A program made the translations under genes and the position numbers. Below, one piece after another: positions 37,292 to 45,993 of a stretch of 64,000 nucleotides of DNA (position 1 is the stretch's first letter; each line of letters starts with the position of its first letter). The notes below the pieces were generated by a model. It was not told where the DNA came from, searched no databases, and worked only from the letters and a program-made list of their open reading frames with translations. This DNA comes from Bacteroidota bacterium (GTDB lineage Bacteria; Bacteroidota; Bacteroidia; Chitinophagales; Chitinophagaceae): positions 620,001 to 684,000 of the forward strand of contig JADJJH010000001.1 of the NCBI GenBank assembly GCA_016706595.1, given 5' to 3'.

Positions 37292-38440
37292 ATGAAGGCT
37301 TCGATTTTGATTATTGGTCCTGCACATCCATTACGTGGTGGATTAGCCTCATTCAACGAAAGATTAGCGCGACAATTTGTACAAGAAGAACATCCCACAC
37401 AAATCTTTACGTTCTCATTACAATACCCCGGTTTTCTTTTTCCTGGAACCACACAATTTTCAAGCGAACCCGCGCCCAATGATATAGAAATTTGCAAAGT
37501 CATTAATTCTATCAACCCATTGAATTGGCTAATTATTGGTAATCGAATAAAAAAGTTAAAACCAGATATTATAGTCGTTCGCTATTGGCTTCCTTTTATG
37601 GGTCCGTGTTTGGGTACTATTCTACGATTAGCTAAGTTAAACAAGCATACGAGCGTAGTTTGTATAGCCGATAATATCATTCCGCATGAAAATAGGTTGG
37701 GTGATAAAATATTTACCCGCTATTTTGTAAAACCAATTGATGCCTTTATTACGATGAGTGACAAGGTGATGCTGGATTTAAAACTATTTAGCAAGAAGCC
37801 ATCTCAGAAAGTAATTCATCCTTTGTATGATAATTTCGGCGAAGCCATTCGTAAAGCAGCCGCCAAAGAATATTTAAAAATACCTAATGCGTATCAAGTA
37901 GTCCTTTTTTTCGGATTTATAAGAAAGTATAAAGGCTTGGATTTACTACTTGCCGCTATTTATGAATTGAAAAAACAAAACTATTTTGAAACACATGGAT
38001 TAAAATTTTTAATTGCCGGTGAATTTTACGAATCATCGCAGCCCTATTTTGATTTGATAAAGGAATACGATATTGCCGAGCAACTTATTTTAAAAACAGA
38101 ATTTATTGCTGATAGCGAAATTAAATATTACTTAAGCTGTGCCGATTGTGTGATTCAACCTTATAAACAAGCTACACAAAGCGGCGTTACTCCCCTCGCC
38201 TATCATTTCGAAAAACCTATGATAGTAACCAATGTTGGTGGTTTGCCTGCCCTAGTGCCTGAAACGGTAGGTTTAATTTGCGAACCCAATGCTACAGCAA
38301 TTGCCAATGCAATAACGAATTTTTATAAACAAGATCTTCAGCAGTTTGAAAATAATATTAAAGAAGAAAAGAAAAAATATGGTTGGGATAAAATTACGCA
38401 AGCCATATTATCTTTGGCACGCATTCAAAATAGTTTATGA
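37292..38440 (+). CDS. Family 4-type glycosyltransferase
   Basis: A 382-residue GT-B enzyme. The N-terminal domain starts LIIGPAHPLRGGLASFNERL, the C-terminal nucleotide-sugar domain has FFGFIRKYKGLDLLLAA, LKFLIAGEFYES, SCADCVIQPYKQATQSGVTPLAYHFEKP and NVGGLPALV. The donor-binding EX7E-like stretch is near the tail of this segment. It probably adds a sugar to a surface glycan; donor and acceptor are unknown. Its stop overlaps the start of the GHMP kinase (ATGA), so the two are translationally coupled. Confidence 0.87.
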   Translation: MKASILIIGPAHPLRGGLASFNERLARQFVQEEHPTQIFTFSLQYPGFLFPGTTQFSSEPAPNDIEICKVINSINPLNWLIIGNRIKKLKPDIIVVRYWLPFMGPCLGTILRLAKLNKHTSVVCIADNIIPHENRLGDKIFTRYFVKPIDAFITMSDKVMLDLKLFSKKPSQKVIHPLYDNFGEAIRKAAAKEYLKIPNAYQVVLFFGFIRKYKGLDLLLAAIYELKKQNYFETHGLKFLIAGEFYESSQPYFDLIKEYDIAEQLILKTEFIADSEIKYYLSCADCVIQPYKQATQSGVTPLAYHFEKPMIVTNVGGLPALVPETVGLICEPNATAIANAITNFYKQDLQQFENNIKEEKKKYGWDKITQAILSLARIQNSL

Positions 38441-39234
38441 TATACAGAAGTAAAGCGCCTTTGCGAATTGGTTTAGCCGGTGGTGGAACCGATGTGAGTC
38501 CTTATAGTGATATGTATGGTGGTGCTATTTTAAACCTTACTGTTTCGTTGAGTGCTTATGCCAATATCGAAATTACCGATGATAACAATATTACCCTTGA
38601 AGCCTTTGATAGAAAAGAAAAGGAAATATATGCAATAGGACAAATTTTACCATTGACCGGTACTCTTGATTTATTGAAAGGCGTATATAATCGAGTGCAA
38701 AAAGATTATCCATTTACCACACAAGGTTTAAAATTGTCAACGTATGTAGATGCACCAGCCGGCTCGGGATTAGGCACTTCATCAACTTTAGTGGTTGCCA
38801 TATTAGGTGCTTTTGTAGAAATGCTAAAGCTACCATTAGGAGATTATGATATCGCACAATATGCCTATGAAATTGAACGAGTAGATTTAAAATTAGCCGG
38901 CGGCAAACAAGATCAATATGCCGCTACCTTTGGTGGCGTAAACTATATGGAATTTTTAAAAGATGATAATGTGATTGTCAATCCATTGCGGATACATACA
39001 GAATATTTACATGAACTAGAAAATAACTTATTACTTTTTTATACGGCCACCAGCAGAGAAAGCGCCAAAATTATTGAGGAACAGCAAAAAAATGTACACG
39101 ATCAAAAAGAAGCTTCCATTGATGCCATGCATCGACTGAAAGAACAAGCTTTACAAATGAAAGAAGCTTTATTGAAAGGAAAACTGAATAAAATTGGTGA
39201 GATATTGGATTTTGGATTTCAACAAAAAAATTAA
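38437..39234 (+). CDS. GHMP sugar kinase, N-terminal part (frameshifted gene)
   Basis: The first 265 residues of a GHMP-family kinase of the HddA/fucokinase type. Visible are PLRIGLAGGGTDVSPY (substrate loop) and the ATP-binding DAPAGSGLGTSST. The frame ends in QQKN then TAA at 39232, just after a run of seven A (39225 region). Restoring one A would continue QQKK-LMAANIS into the next frame, which holds the missing C-terminal GHMP domain. Family members (about 340 residues) are single proteins, so this is a broken gene, a sequencing error, or a slippage-dependent product. Role: phosphorylation of a heptose or related sugar for surface glycans. Confidence 0.85.
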   Translation: MIYRSKAPLRIGLAGGGTDVSPYSDMYGGAILNLTVSLSAYANIEITDDNNITLEAFDRKEKEIYAIGQILPLTGTLDLLKGVYNRVQKDYPFTTQGLKLSTYVDAPAGSGLGTSSTLVVAILGAFVEMLKLPLGDYDIAQYAYEIERVDLKLAGGKQDQYAATFGGVNYMEFLKDDNVIVNPLRIHTEYLHELENNLLLFYTATSRESAKIIEEQQKNVHDQKEASIDAMHRLKEQALQMKEALLKGKLNKIGEILDFGFQQKN

Positions 39235-39461
39235 TGGCGGCCAATATTTCAAACACATCTTTAGATGAATTATATGAATTGGCAAAGAAAGCAGGTGCCG
39301 GTGGTGGAAAAATTAGTGGAGCCGGTGGTGGTGGATTTATGATATTTTATTGCCCTGGCAATACCCGTTATGCAGTAATTGATGCTTTAAAGAAAGTGAA
39401 TGGCCATGTGATGCCTTATTCATTTACTCATCATGGTTTACAAACATGGACAATTCAATAA
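39234..39461 (+). CDS. GHMP sugar kinase, C-terminal part (frameshifted gene)
   Basis: 75 codons beginning at an ATG that overlaps the preceding stop (TAATG). They encode the end of the same kinase: SLDELYELAKKAGAGGGKI then SGAGGGGFMIFY, the third GHMP motif. It would not fold into an enzyme alone. If TAATG coupling works, the two parts could be made as separate chains; otherwise the frame is rejoined by a one-base change in the A7 run. Confidence 0.8.
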   Translation: MAANISNTSLDELYELAKKAGAGGGKISGAGGGGFMIFYCPGNTRYAVIDALKKVNGHVMPYSFTHHGLQTWTIQ

Positions 39462-39535
39462 TTTAAATCGATTCAAAAAAAATCAAATCAAATCCGTTTC
39501 AAAATTTATTATATTTACTTTCTAAAAATAATACT

Positions 39536-39922
39536 ATGAGTTTTAGTCGTCCTAAAAAAATTTTCTTGGTTGATGATGATACGAGTATCACAGAAAAACT
39601 AAAAGAATTTTTAACTAACGACACTGGACATACCATTATGGTTTTTGATTCGGGTGAGGCGGCTTTACATGCGATCCATGAAATGCCAGATGTTGTGATA
39701 TTAGCATATTACCTTGGTCATCACATGAAAGGCGCAATGAATGGTTTACATGCAATGGAAGAAATGCGAAAACATCATAGTAATTCACACTTCATCATGC
39801 TATCCGGGCAAGATAGTTATGGTGTAGCCTTAGAAAGTTTAGCTAAAGGTGCTGAGCAATATATTTTAAAGGATGAAGATGCATTTGCCAATATTGCGGC
39901 ATTTGTAGATTCGATCCCATAA
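39536..39922 (+). CDS. Receiver-domain protein lacking phospho-acceptor Asp
   Basis: A 128-residue stand-alone CheY-like receiver domain. The acidic pocket D13-D14-D15 (FLVDDDTS), the Ser in MLSGQD and Lys112 in YILKDED are present, but the phospho-acceptor position is Ala57 (VVILAYYL where the family has ILDYYL). It therefore probably cannot be phosphorylated in the usual way and may act as a constitutive or ligand-controlled binding module. The codon is GCA, two changes away from an Asp codon. No kinase or output gene is adjacent. Confidence 0.88.
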   Translation: MSFSRPKKIFLVDDDTSITEKLKEFLTNDTGHTIMVFDSGEAALHAIHEMPDVVILAYYLGHHMKGAMNGLHAMEEMRKHHSNSHFIMLSGQDSYGVALESLAKGAEQYILKDEDAFANIAAFVDSIP

Positions 39923-39943
39923 TGAGATTTAATTTATTTCCCC

Positions 39944-41086
39944 TTACTCCGGATACGCAAACGCAATTTTAATATCCGAACTCTGTAATCGAATGGAATC
40001 GGATGAATTACTTTGATTATATAAAAAAGTGTTGGCATTGCCATTTACCACTAAAGTTTTATTTCCATTTGCATTTACTGAATAAGTTTGCACATTGGTA
40101 ATTTGAATAACAGGATTAGCACTTTGATTAATCCCTTGAATATTTTTATAGGATTTATATACCACTCCATTTTTCTTATAAGTAATAATAAATGCACTTG
40201 TATTTAATCGAGGTAAAAATGTTGTAATGTTATTGGTATTGGTTGTATACGAGAAATTAGAAAGCGTATTATTTAAAAAACCGAAATACACTTTACGAGC
40301 AAAAACGGCATTACAACTTGGCAAAGTAGCATTCAGTGTAATTGTATATTTACCTGGTGATGGATAGAAAGTTGAATCTATTTGTCCGGTTCCCATTGAG
40401 CCATTGCCAAAATTCCAATTATATAAAAATCCTGATGGTGTTGCATTGACAATTACCGAGTTACCCGATAATGTATCAATGAATGAAGAAAATTGTACCC
40501 GACATGTAGAATTTATATCTGTATTGATTGGTATGCTTAAGGTGTCAATTGTACCACCATATTGGGTAACTAACCGAACATTTTTAACACCACCTGTCGA
40601 AAAAATATAACTCGGAGATGCCAAAGTTGAAGTGCCGCCATCACCAAAGTCCCAAGCATAAGTGGTACCCACTTTATTATTTTCGGCCGCAAATGTAAAC
40701 ACTTCAACTTGTGTGGTACTTACAATTGAATCAAGCGAATAGGAATTAAAAATATTACCCATGCTAAAAATATCTAAGGCGGTACCTGCTAATCCATTGC
40801 TTATACTCACATCAAAATCTTTAACTTCAAATGATAAATAAGGTTCGCAATTACTGCAATTATCGGGTGCGAAATACGATTGTAAGCTAATCAGATTTTG
40901 AGCATCCTTATAAAAACTCGAATACATATACAGATGATCAACACCGGCTTGATAATTCAAACTGTCATTTCCTATTTTACCGCTGAAATGAAAAATGGGT
41001 GTTCCTGATACAGGTGAAGGCATTTCCTTTTTCTTACAAGAAAAAAGAAAAACAAGAAGACATAAAAGTAAATATCGTGTGTTCAT
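39944..41086 (-). CDS. PKD-domain lipoprotein
   Basis: A 380-residue exported lipoprotein: the signal peptide ends in the lipobox LFSC, followed by KKK. Two PKD-type beta domains are visible, TYAWDFGDGGTSTL and YNWNFGNGSMG. No enzyme motif is seen. It probably sits on the outer membrane and binds proteins or glycans. It follows the outer-membrane barrel gene by 2 nt and so may be the last gene of the sigma-factor operon. Confidence 0.82.
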   Translation of the reverse strand: MNTRYLLLCLLVFLFSCKKKEMPSPVSGTPIFHFSGKIGNDSLNYQAGVDHLYMYSSFYKDAQNLISLQSYFAPDNCSNCEPYLSFEVKDFDVSISNGLAGTALDIFSMGNIFNSYSLDSIVSTTQVEVFTFAAENNKVGTTYAWDFGDGGTSTLASPSYIFSTGGVKNVRLVTQYGGTIDTLSIPINTDINSTCRVQFSSFIDTLSGNSVIVNATPSGFLYNWNFGNGSMGTGQIDSTFYPSPGKYTITLNATLPSCNAVFARKVYFGFLNNTLSNFSYTTNTNNITTFLPRLNTSAFIITYKKNGVVYKSYKNIQGINQSANPVIQITNVQTYSVNANGNKTLVVNGNANTFLYNQSNSSDSIRLQSSDIKIAFAYPE

Positions 41087-41088
41087 GA

Positions 41089-42222
41089 TTACAATCGTTT
41101 GAAATTATATTTTAATCCAATGGAAATACGTGTTTGAGTATTATTCAGCGAATTTTTAAAATAGTTATTTTTTGTATTATCCATAAAGCCTTGTTGGTAA
41201 GCTGCTTGTAACATCAGGCCATTCCAAATTTGATACGAATAACCAATTTGGGCAAATACATCCATAGAATTAAATCCACCTCGATACCCATATTCATGGG
41301 TCGATTGAGTACTTATTTGTTTGGTACTATTACCTGCAAAACCAACATTATTCGTCATTTCGGTTGTGCTTACTTTGCTATACACTTCTGGTTGATAACT
41401 TACACCTAGTCCAAAAAGTATTGCATGGTGTTTCATCCATTCGTAATACACATGAATGGGAAGATATAATTGAAATAACTTTTTATGTGTAACTGTTGTT
41501 GTTGTTGAATCTAAACCAAATCCATATTGATAATTTTTAACACTTAACTGTGAATTCAAGCCATTAAAATAGGTAAAGCCAATATGAGTAGCCATGGTTA
41601 GTTTTCTAGTAAATTGTTTTTCGATGCCTATGCCAACATAGGGTGAAAAAGCCCATGCTTGAGGATTATCGACATTACCTTTAAAAGCCTTATTCATATA
41701 CATTCCGCCTAAAAAGTATAACTCAAAGGCATGTTTTTCAAACATTTTTTGCGCTGAGTCATGGTTTAGTACTTGACTTGTGGGATGCAAATCTATGGCA
41801 GCTTTTGGCGCTTGATATCGGATAACAGTAACGCTATCTAATTGAACCGGTATATAATTTTCTAATCCGGCAACATATCTTGGATTTCGAATTACGCCAT
41901 CATTCTTGCGGATGACTGTATAGTGATTGGTATCTATCGCTGTACGATGTTGCATTCCATCATTTGATTTTCTAGTTTGTAACGTTGGCTCTATTTCTAG
42001 CTTACTTTGATGTGTTTTATAATCAGATGGGGCTTCAGTTGAAGTACTCGTAAATGCCGTTTTTTTGATTTGCGTTGATTTGTTACTTTTTTTCGATTTG
42101 GTAACTACAGCTAAAGACTTGTTTGAAGTTGAACTATTACTACTTTTTTGTTTAGTATGATTTGTCGATTCATCGTTTAGCGCCGTAGATGTTTGTAATG
42201 TAGTTTTTGACGAGGTATTCAC
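41089..42222 (-). CDS. Outer-membrane beta-barrel segment of a frameshifted anti-sigma/barrel fusion
   Basis: 377 codons opening at GTG 42222. The first ~150 residues are Ser/Thr/Lys/Asn-rich and unordered; the rest (about 165-377) has alternating beta strands with aromatic ends typical of a small outer-membrane barrel (ELYFLGGMYMNKAF, YVGIGIEKQF, final ISIGLKYNFKRL). There is no signal peptide, which makes no sense for a free barrel. Deleting one A from the A7 run just upstream would fuse it to the 42170-42706 frame, giving the anti-sigma-helix-linker-barrel protein common next to Bacteroidota sigma factors. Confidence 0.75.
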   Translation of the reverse strand: MNTSSKTTLQTSTALNDESTNHTKQKSSNSSTSNKSLAVVTKSKKSNKSTQIKKTAFTSTSTEAPSDYKTHQSKLEIEPTLQTRKSNDGMQHRTAIDTNHYTVIRKNDGVIRNPRYVAGLENYIPVQLDSVTVIRYQAPKAAIDLHPTSQVLNHDSAQKMFEKHAFELYFLGGMYMNKAFKGNVDNPQAWAFSPYVGIGIEKQFTRKLTMATHIGFTYFNGLNSQLSVKNYQYGFGLDSTTTTVTHKKLFQLYLPIHVYYEWMKHHAILFGLGVSYQPEVYSKVSTTEMTNNVGFAGNSTKQISTQSTHEYGYRGGFNSMDVFAQIGYSYQIWNGLMLQAAYQQGFMDNTKNNYFKNSLNNTQTRISIGLKYNFKRL

Positions 42223-42706
42223 TAATTTTTTTCTCAGCAGGATTATTCTCCAATAAAGGCACAGACGTTTCAGATTTAATTAATTCATCATTTTGGTTTG
42301 AAGTGGCCATTTGATTTGAGTTCTGATTCGATTGTGTTTGGGTATTGTTTTGTTGATTTATAAGCTCTTCATCTACTTTATGTTCTTCTTTTTGTATTTC
42401 ACTTTCCTTCGTTTGAGATGTTTCTTTTTTCGTTGGCATAGATTGCTCATTGCGAGCGTATTCTTGTTGGGATTGAGTATAGTCATTATCGCTTTCTTTT
42501 TGCATTGAAAGCAAATAAGTACCCAAGCCTAAAAGAATGATGATACCCGAAAAGCTAAACCAACGCCAAAATCCAGGGCGCTTTTTAGTTTCTTTCTCAT
42601 CTAAGATAGCCGACATTCTCAGCCAATCTTGTTCCTGCATTGTAAAATCAGATGCTTCTACCTCTTGGCGAATAAAATCATCTAACTTATTGTGGTTCAT
42701 GTTCAT
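42170..42706 (-). CDS. Anti-sigma-like membrane protein, N-terminal part of the frameshifted fusion
   Basis: 178 codons. A cytoplasmic head (LDDFIRQEVEASDFTMQEQD, then WLRMSAILDEKE) is of the kind that binds ECF sigma factors. One membrane helix follows (FSGIIILLGLGTYLLSM, about 52-68), then a Gln/Asn/Glu/Ser-rich periplasmic linker. It starts 2 nt after the sigma-factor stop. The frame crosses the A7 run near 42226-42232 and ends 18 codons beyond; a -1 change there joins it to the barrel frame. Confidence 0.75.
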   Translation of the reverse strand: MNMNHNKLDDFIRQEVEASDFTMQEQDWLRMSAILDEKETKKRPGFWRWFSFSGIIILLGLGTYLLSMQKESDNDYTQSQQEYARNEQSMPTKKETSQTKESEIQKEEHKVDEELINQQNNTQTQSNQNSNQMATSNQNDELIKSETSVPLLENNPAEKKISEYLVKNYITNIYGAKR

Positions 42707-42708
42707 AA

Positions 42709-43272
42709 CTATCGCACGTTTAATGTATAGTGAATAGATTCAAGTTTTTCTGTCATCATTTTTCTTGCTTTATGCAAATGCCATCGCGAAGCCTCTTCGC
42801 TAATATTCAACATGCCTGCCACTTCTCTATGACTAAATCCATCGATGGCGAATAGATTTAAAACCTCACGAGTTGTATCAGGTAATTCTTTTATCAATTT
42901 AAAAATTTCATTCGTATTCATTTTACTTTCGGTAAAATCTGAATTGAAATGGGTATTCTCTACATTCGAATACTCCGTATCAATAGTGAATCGATTGCGT
43001 TCTGAATATCGTTTTTTCGCACGGTAATAATCTATCGATGTATTCACCGAAATCTGTTTCACCCAAGCAGGCAAAGTTTGTACATCTTTTAATGTACCTA
43101 ATTTCTCAAGTACCTTTAAAAAACTGCTATTCATACTTTCAGTAGCCTCGTCTTCATTAATTGTGTATCGTTTGCAAACTCGCATCATTATCGGATAGCA
43201 GAATTCGTACAGCATACGCTGGCATTTGCGGTCATTTTTCAGACATCCTTGTATGATTAAATTTGAAATCAA
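42709..43272 (-). CDS. ECF-type RNA polymerase sigma factor
   Basis: A 187-residue sigma-70 family factor. Region 2 includes LYEFCYPIMMRVCKRYTINED and SSFLKVLEKLG; region 4 has LPDTTREVLNLFAIDGFSH, REVAGMLNISEEAS. The frame opens with TTG at 43272, in line with family N termini (LIIQGCLKNDRKCQ). It is directly followed by the membrane anti-sigma-like gene, so it likely answers to an envelope or outer-membrane signal and controls this locus. Confidence 0.92.
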   Translation of the reverse strand: MISNLIIQGCLKNDRKCQRMLYEFCYPIMMRVCKRYTINEDEATESMNSSFLKVLEKLGTLKDVQTLPAWVKQISVNTSIDYYRAKKRYSERNRFTIDTEYSNVENTHFNSDFTESKMNTNEIFKLIKELPDTTREVLNLFAIDGFSHREVAGMLNISEEASRWHLHKARKMMTEKLESIHYTLNVR

Positions 43273-43430
43273 GTCTACAAATTATTATGGAAGGTAATAT
43301 TTTCAAGTCATTTTCACTGTACTGTCAATTATCTATCCAATGCTAATACGAATCTGCTCTGCAATACGTTAGTTTTTAAGCACTTTTTCAAGATTATTTT
43401 TTCGCTCAGTCTTTTCCAATTAGTTTTGCG

Positions 43431-43438
43431 CCTTTCAA
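43431..43438 (+). promoter_or_regulatory. -7 element of aldehyde dehydrogenase gene
   Basis: TAGTTTTG (TAnnTTTG) lies 18 nt before the ATG. No clear TTG is seen at the -33 position. Confidence 0.4.
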
Positions 43439-43456
43439 TTCTCATTCACACACTTT

Positions 43457-44983
43457 ATGCAAAAAATACTTAAGCAACTTAAACTCAATAAACTCAATAT
43501 TGGCTCTTCAACCGGAAATTTACAATTAGCCGGAAAAGGTCCTAAACTCGATAGCTATTCACCTGTTGACGGCGCTTTAATTGCCTCTGTTTTTTCAACT
43601 ACTGCGGCTGATTACGAGAAAATTGTAAAACAATCACAAAAGGCATTTGCCGAATGGCGCACTTGGCCCTCCCCTAAACGTGGTGAAGTGGTTCGTCAAA
43701 TTGGCGATCAATTAAGGGTTTATAAAGAGCCTTTAGGCAAACTTGTGAGCTACGAAATGGGCAAAAGCTTGCAAGAAGGTTTAGGTGAAGTTCAAGAAAT
43801 GATTGATATCTGTGATTTTGCCGTGGGGTTAAGTCGACAGTTATACGGACTTACCATGCATAGTGAGCGTCCCGGACATAGAATGTACGAGCAATACCAC
43901 CCTTTAGGTGTTGTAGGAATAATTTCAGCCTTTAATTTCCCAGTAGCAGTGTGGAGTTGGAATACCATGTTAGCTTGGGTTTGTGGTGATGTTTGTATTT
44001 GGAAACCAAGCGAAAAAACGCCGCTAACCGGTATCGCTTGTCAACAAATTATTGCATCGGTATTTAAAAAGAATCAAGTGCCTGAAGGGGTAAGTTGTTT
44101 AATTAATGGCGATAAAACTGTGGGTGAATGGATGACGCACGACAAACGTATTCCATTAATTTCGGCAACCGGAAGTACACGAATGGGTAAAGCCATAGGT
44201 GCAGCCGTTGGCGAAAGATTAGGTAGAAGTTTACTAGAATTAGGTGGCAATAATGCCATCATCATCTCAGAACATGCCGATTTGGATATGGCTTTAATTG
44301 GTTGCGTTTTTGGTGCAGTAGGTACCGCCGGCCAACGTTGTACATCAACTCGACGATTAATTATTCATGAAAAAGTATACAAGAAATTTACTGAGAAATT
44401 AGTGAGTGCTTATCAACAAATAAAAATCGGTAATCCATTAGACGAAAAAAATCATGTCGGGCCTTTAATTGATACCGATGCAGTAAAGGCTTATCTCGAT
44501 TCTATAGAAACTGCTAAAGCAGAAGGTGGTAAAATGTTGGTAGAAGGTGGTGTGCTTAAAGGTAAAAACTACGAAAGTGGATGTTATGTAAAACCATGTA
44601 TCATTGAAGCAAACAACAAAATGAAAATTGTTCAGCACGAAACTTTTGCCCCTATCTTATATGTAATGAAATACAAAAATTTAGATGATGCCATTGCTAT
44701 GCAAAACGATGTACCGCAAGGTTTAAGTAGCGCTATCATGACCACCCACATGCGCGAGTCGGAGAAGTTTTTATCACATGCCGGCAGTGATTGCGGAATT
44801 GCGAATGTAAATATTGGAACTAGCGGTGCTGAAATTGGAGGCGCTTTTGGTGGCGAAAAAGAAACCGGTGGCGGCAGAGAAAGTGGATCAGATGCGTGGA
44901 AAGTTTATATGCGTCGGCAAACAAATACCATTAACTATACTAATAAACTACCTTTAGCACAAGGTATCAAGTTTGATTTGTAG
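43457..44983 (+). CDS. ALDH7-type aldehyde dehydrogenase
   Basis: A 508-residue NAD-dependent aldehyde dehydrogenase. The catalytic Cys is in GTAGQRCTSTRRL, the Glu in LELGGNNA, and the nucleotide site in ATGSTRMGKAIG. The whole pattern (GVVGIISAFNFPVAVWSWN, YEQYHPLG) is that of the ALDH7/antiquitin branch, which oxidises alpha-aminoadipic semialdehyde/piperideine-6-carboxylate in lysine breakdown. The specific substrate is inferred from the branch. No other lysine genes lie nearby. Confidence 0.9.
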   Translation: MQKILKQLKLNKLNIGSSTGNLQLAGKGPKLDSYSPVDGALIASVFSTTAADYEKIVKQSQKAFAEWRTWPSPKRGEVVRQIGDQLRVYKEPLGKLVSYEMGKSLQEGLGEVQEMIDICDFAVGLSRQLYGLTMHSERPGHRMYEQYHPLGVVGIISAFNFPVAVWSWNTMLAWVCGDVCIWKPSEKTPLTGIACQQIIASVFKKNQVPEGVSCLINGDKTVGEWMTHDKRIPLISATGSTRMGKAIGAAVGERLGRSLLELGGNNAIIISEHADLDMALIGCVFGAVGTAGQRCTSTRRLIIHEKVYKKFTEKLVSAYQQIKIGNPLDEKNHVGPLIDTDAVKAYLDSIETAKAEGGKMLVEGGVLKGKNYESGCYVKPCIIEANNKMKIVQHETFAPILYVMKYKNLDDAIAMQNDVPQGLSSAIMTTHMRESEKFLSHAGSDCGIANVNIGTSGAEIGGAFGGEKETGGGRESGSDAWKVYMRRQTNTINYTNKLPLAQGIKFDL

Positions 44984-45155
44984 CTTGGATAGTATGGTAT
45001 ACTCAATTAAAATAAAGTATGCTATTTATTTTCTTGGTTATCGGCTTACTGCAAATAGGTGGCTGAAGTGGCGTTGGCACCATGCATGGAACTAGCATTC
45101 ATGAAACCAATCAAAAAAATAATTTACCGCACTTTTTATTACTGGAAACAAAAAA

Positions 45156-45183
45156 GGTTGCTCCTGATAAGCAACCAATTTTT
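45156..45183 (+). terminator. Possible terminator after aldehyde dehydrogenase gene
   Basis: A 6-bp stem GGTTGC/GCAACC with a 9-nt loop, preceded by a run of A and followed by AATTTTT. It lies 170 nt after the stop, so assignment is tentative. Confidence 0.4.
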
Positions 45184-45391
45184 ACACATAAAAGAACAAA
45201 AAACTATTACAAAATTGAAATACAAGCAACTATCTGATGAATACGAATTAGTAGAATTAATAACCCTCGATTCTTTCGATTCATTTTCTACTTCAAAATA
45301 AATTAAAAATAATTTTACTTACTTAAGAATTGAGGTTAAAGACAATCTGGCAGAGGTTAAGAAGCTATTTCAAAATCGGCACATCGCTTCA

Positions 45392-45539
45392 TAATAGGCC
45401 ACTTCTAAAAACCCTTCCGGCAAGATCGTCTGTTGACATTTTGCATTCCCTGTAGCTATCGAGAGGGCTTACTATAGTAAATAAAAGATTTGCAAAATTC
45501 GAATAACCAAGCATCAGGAGTTTTTAGAGATGCCTATTA
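45392..45539 (-). repeat. Covarying structured repeat, copy 3
   Basis: The outer arms 45392-45417 and 45514-45539 are complementary (AATAGGC and CTAAAAAC blocks, with bulges) but differ from the arms of the other copies. Inside are a hairpin TTAC-TATA-GTAA (45469-45480) and a CCCT...AGGG hairpin (45448-45467), at the places of the TTGAC and CCGAT hairpins of copies 1 and 2. Confidence 0.6.
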
Positions 45540-45993
45540 GTCGCCCACATTGAGGCGCAATAAATTAATTTCTTTCGTTTTGATAAAGAAGTAATACCGA
45601 CTACGTTTTCAATTATAGTCCAATTTTGGCTGTGCCTCATAGCCCTATTTTCAAAGTGTATCGGCATTTACCATTGTAGCATTCAAATCGTCTTTGGACT
45701 ATTTATAGCTAACATTGGTATAATTATGCCTTTCAGACAATAGATAATTATGGTTTTAATTTGTTGCAGTTGCTTGTTTGCAAAATCTCAAGATCGAATA
45801 GACGATTATCCAATTCATATTTTGCCTTTCAAGAAGGTAAGAGCATGAAGTATCATACTCACTAAGGCTTTTATCAAAACTTCCTATACGAGGCTTTTCC
45901 GTTTTTTTAAAACTTGAAGTTTACTAATGGCAAATGAAATGTTCAAAAAAACCGAAGTAACAAAGTAGATGAGGTGTTTAGAGAAGCCGGTTT

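Larger units (their letters stand above)
44984..45993. other. Long convergent intergenic region
   Basis: 1010 bp between the ends of the dehydrogenase and cdaA genes. It contains a GGTTGC/GCAACC hairpin (45156-45176) that may end the dehydrogenase transcript, copy 3 of the covarying structured element (45392-45539), and weak reading frames (45019-45237 with an internal TGA, 45059-45301, 45750-45848). None is convincing; decayed genes are possible. Confidence 0.55.

Noticed and set aside
45019..45301. Small reading frames, including one with an internal TGA (45064) that could be read as a selenoprotein, and an 80-codon frame at 45059.
   Set aside because: Both overlap each other in different frames and a terminator-like hairpin; no SECIS or family match is visible. 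Not supported as genes.
45750..45848. 32-codon frame that looks like a signal peptide followed by a short tail.
   Set aside because: Too short, no ribosome site or homologue recognised; at most a decayed gene start.
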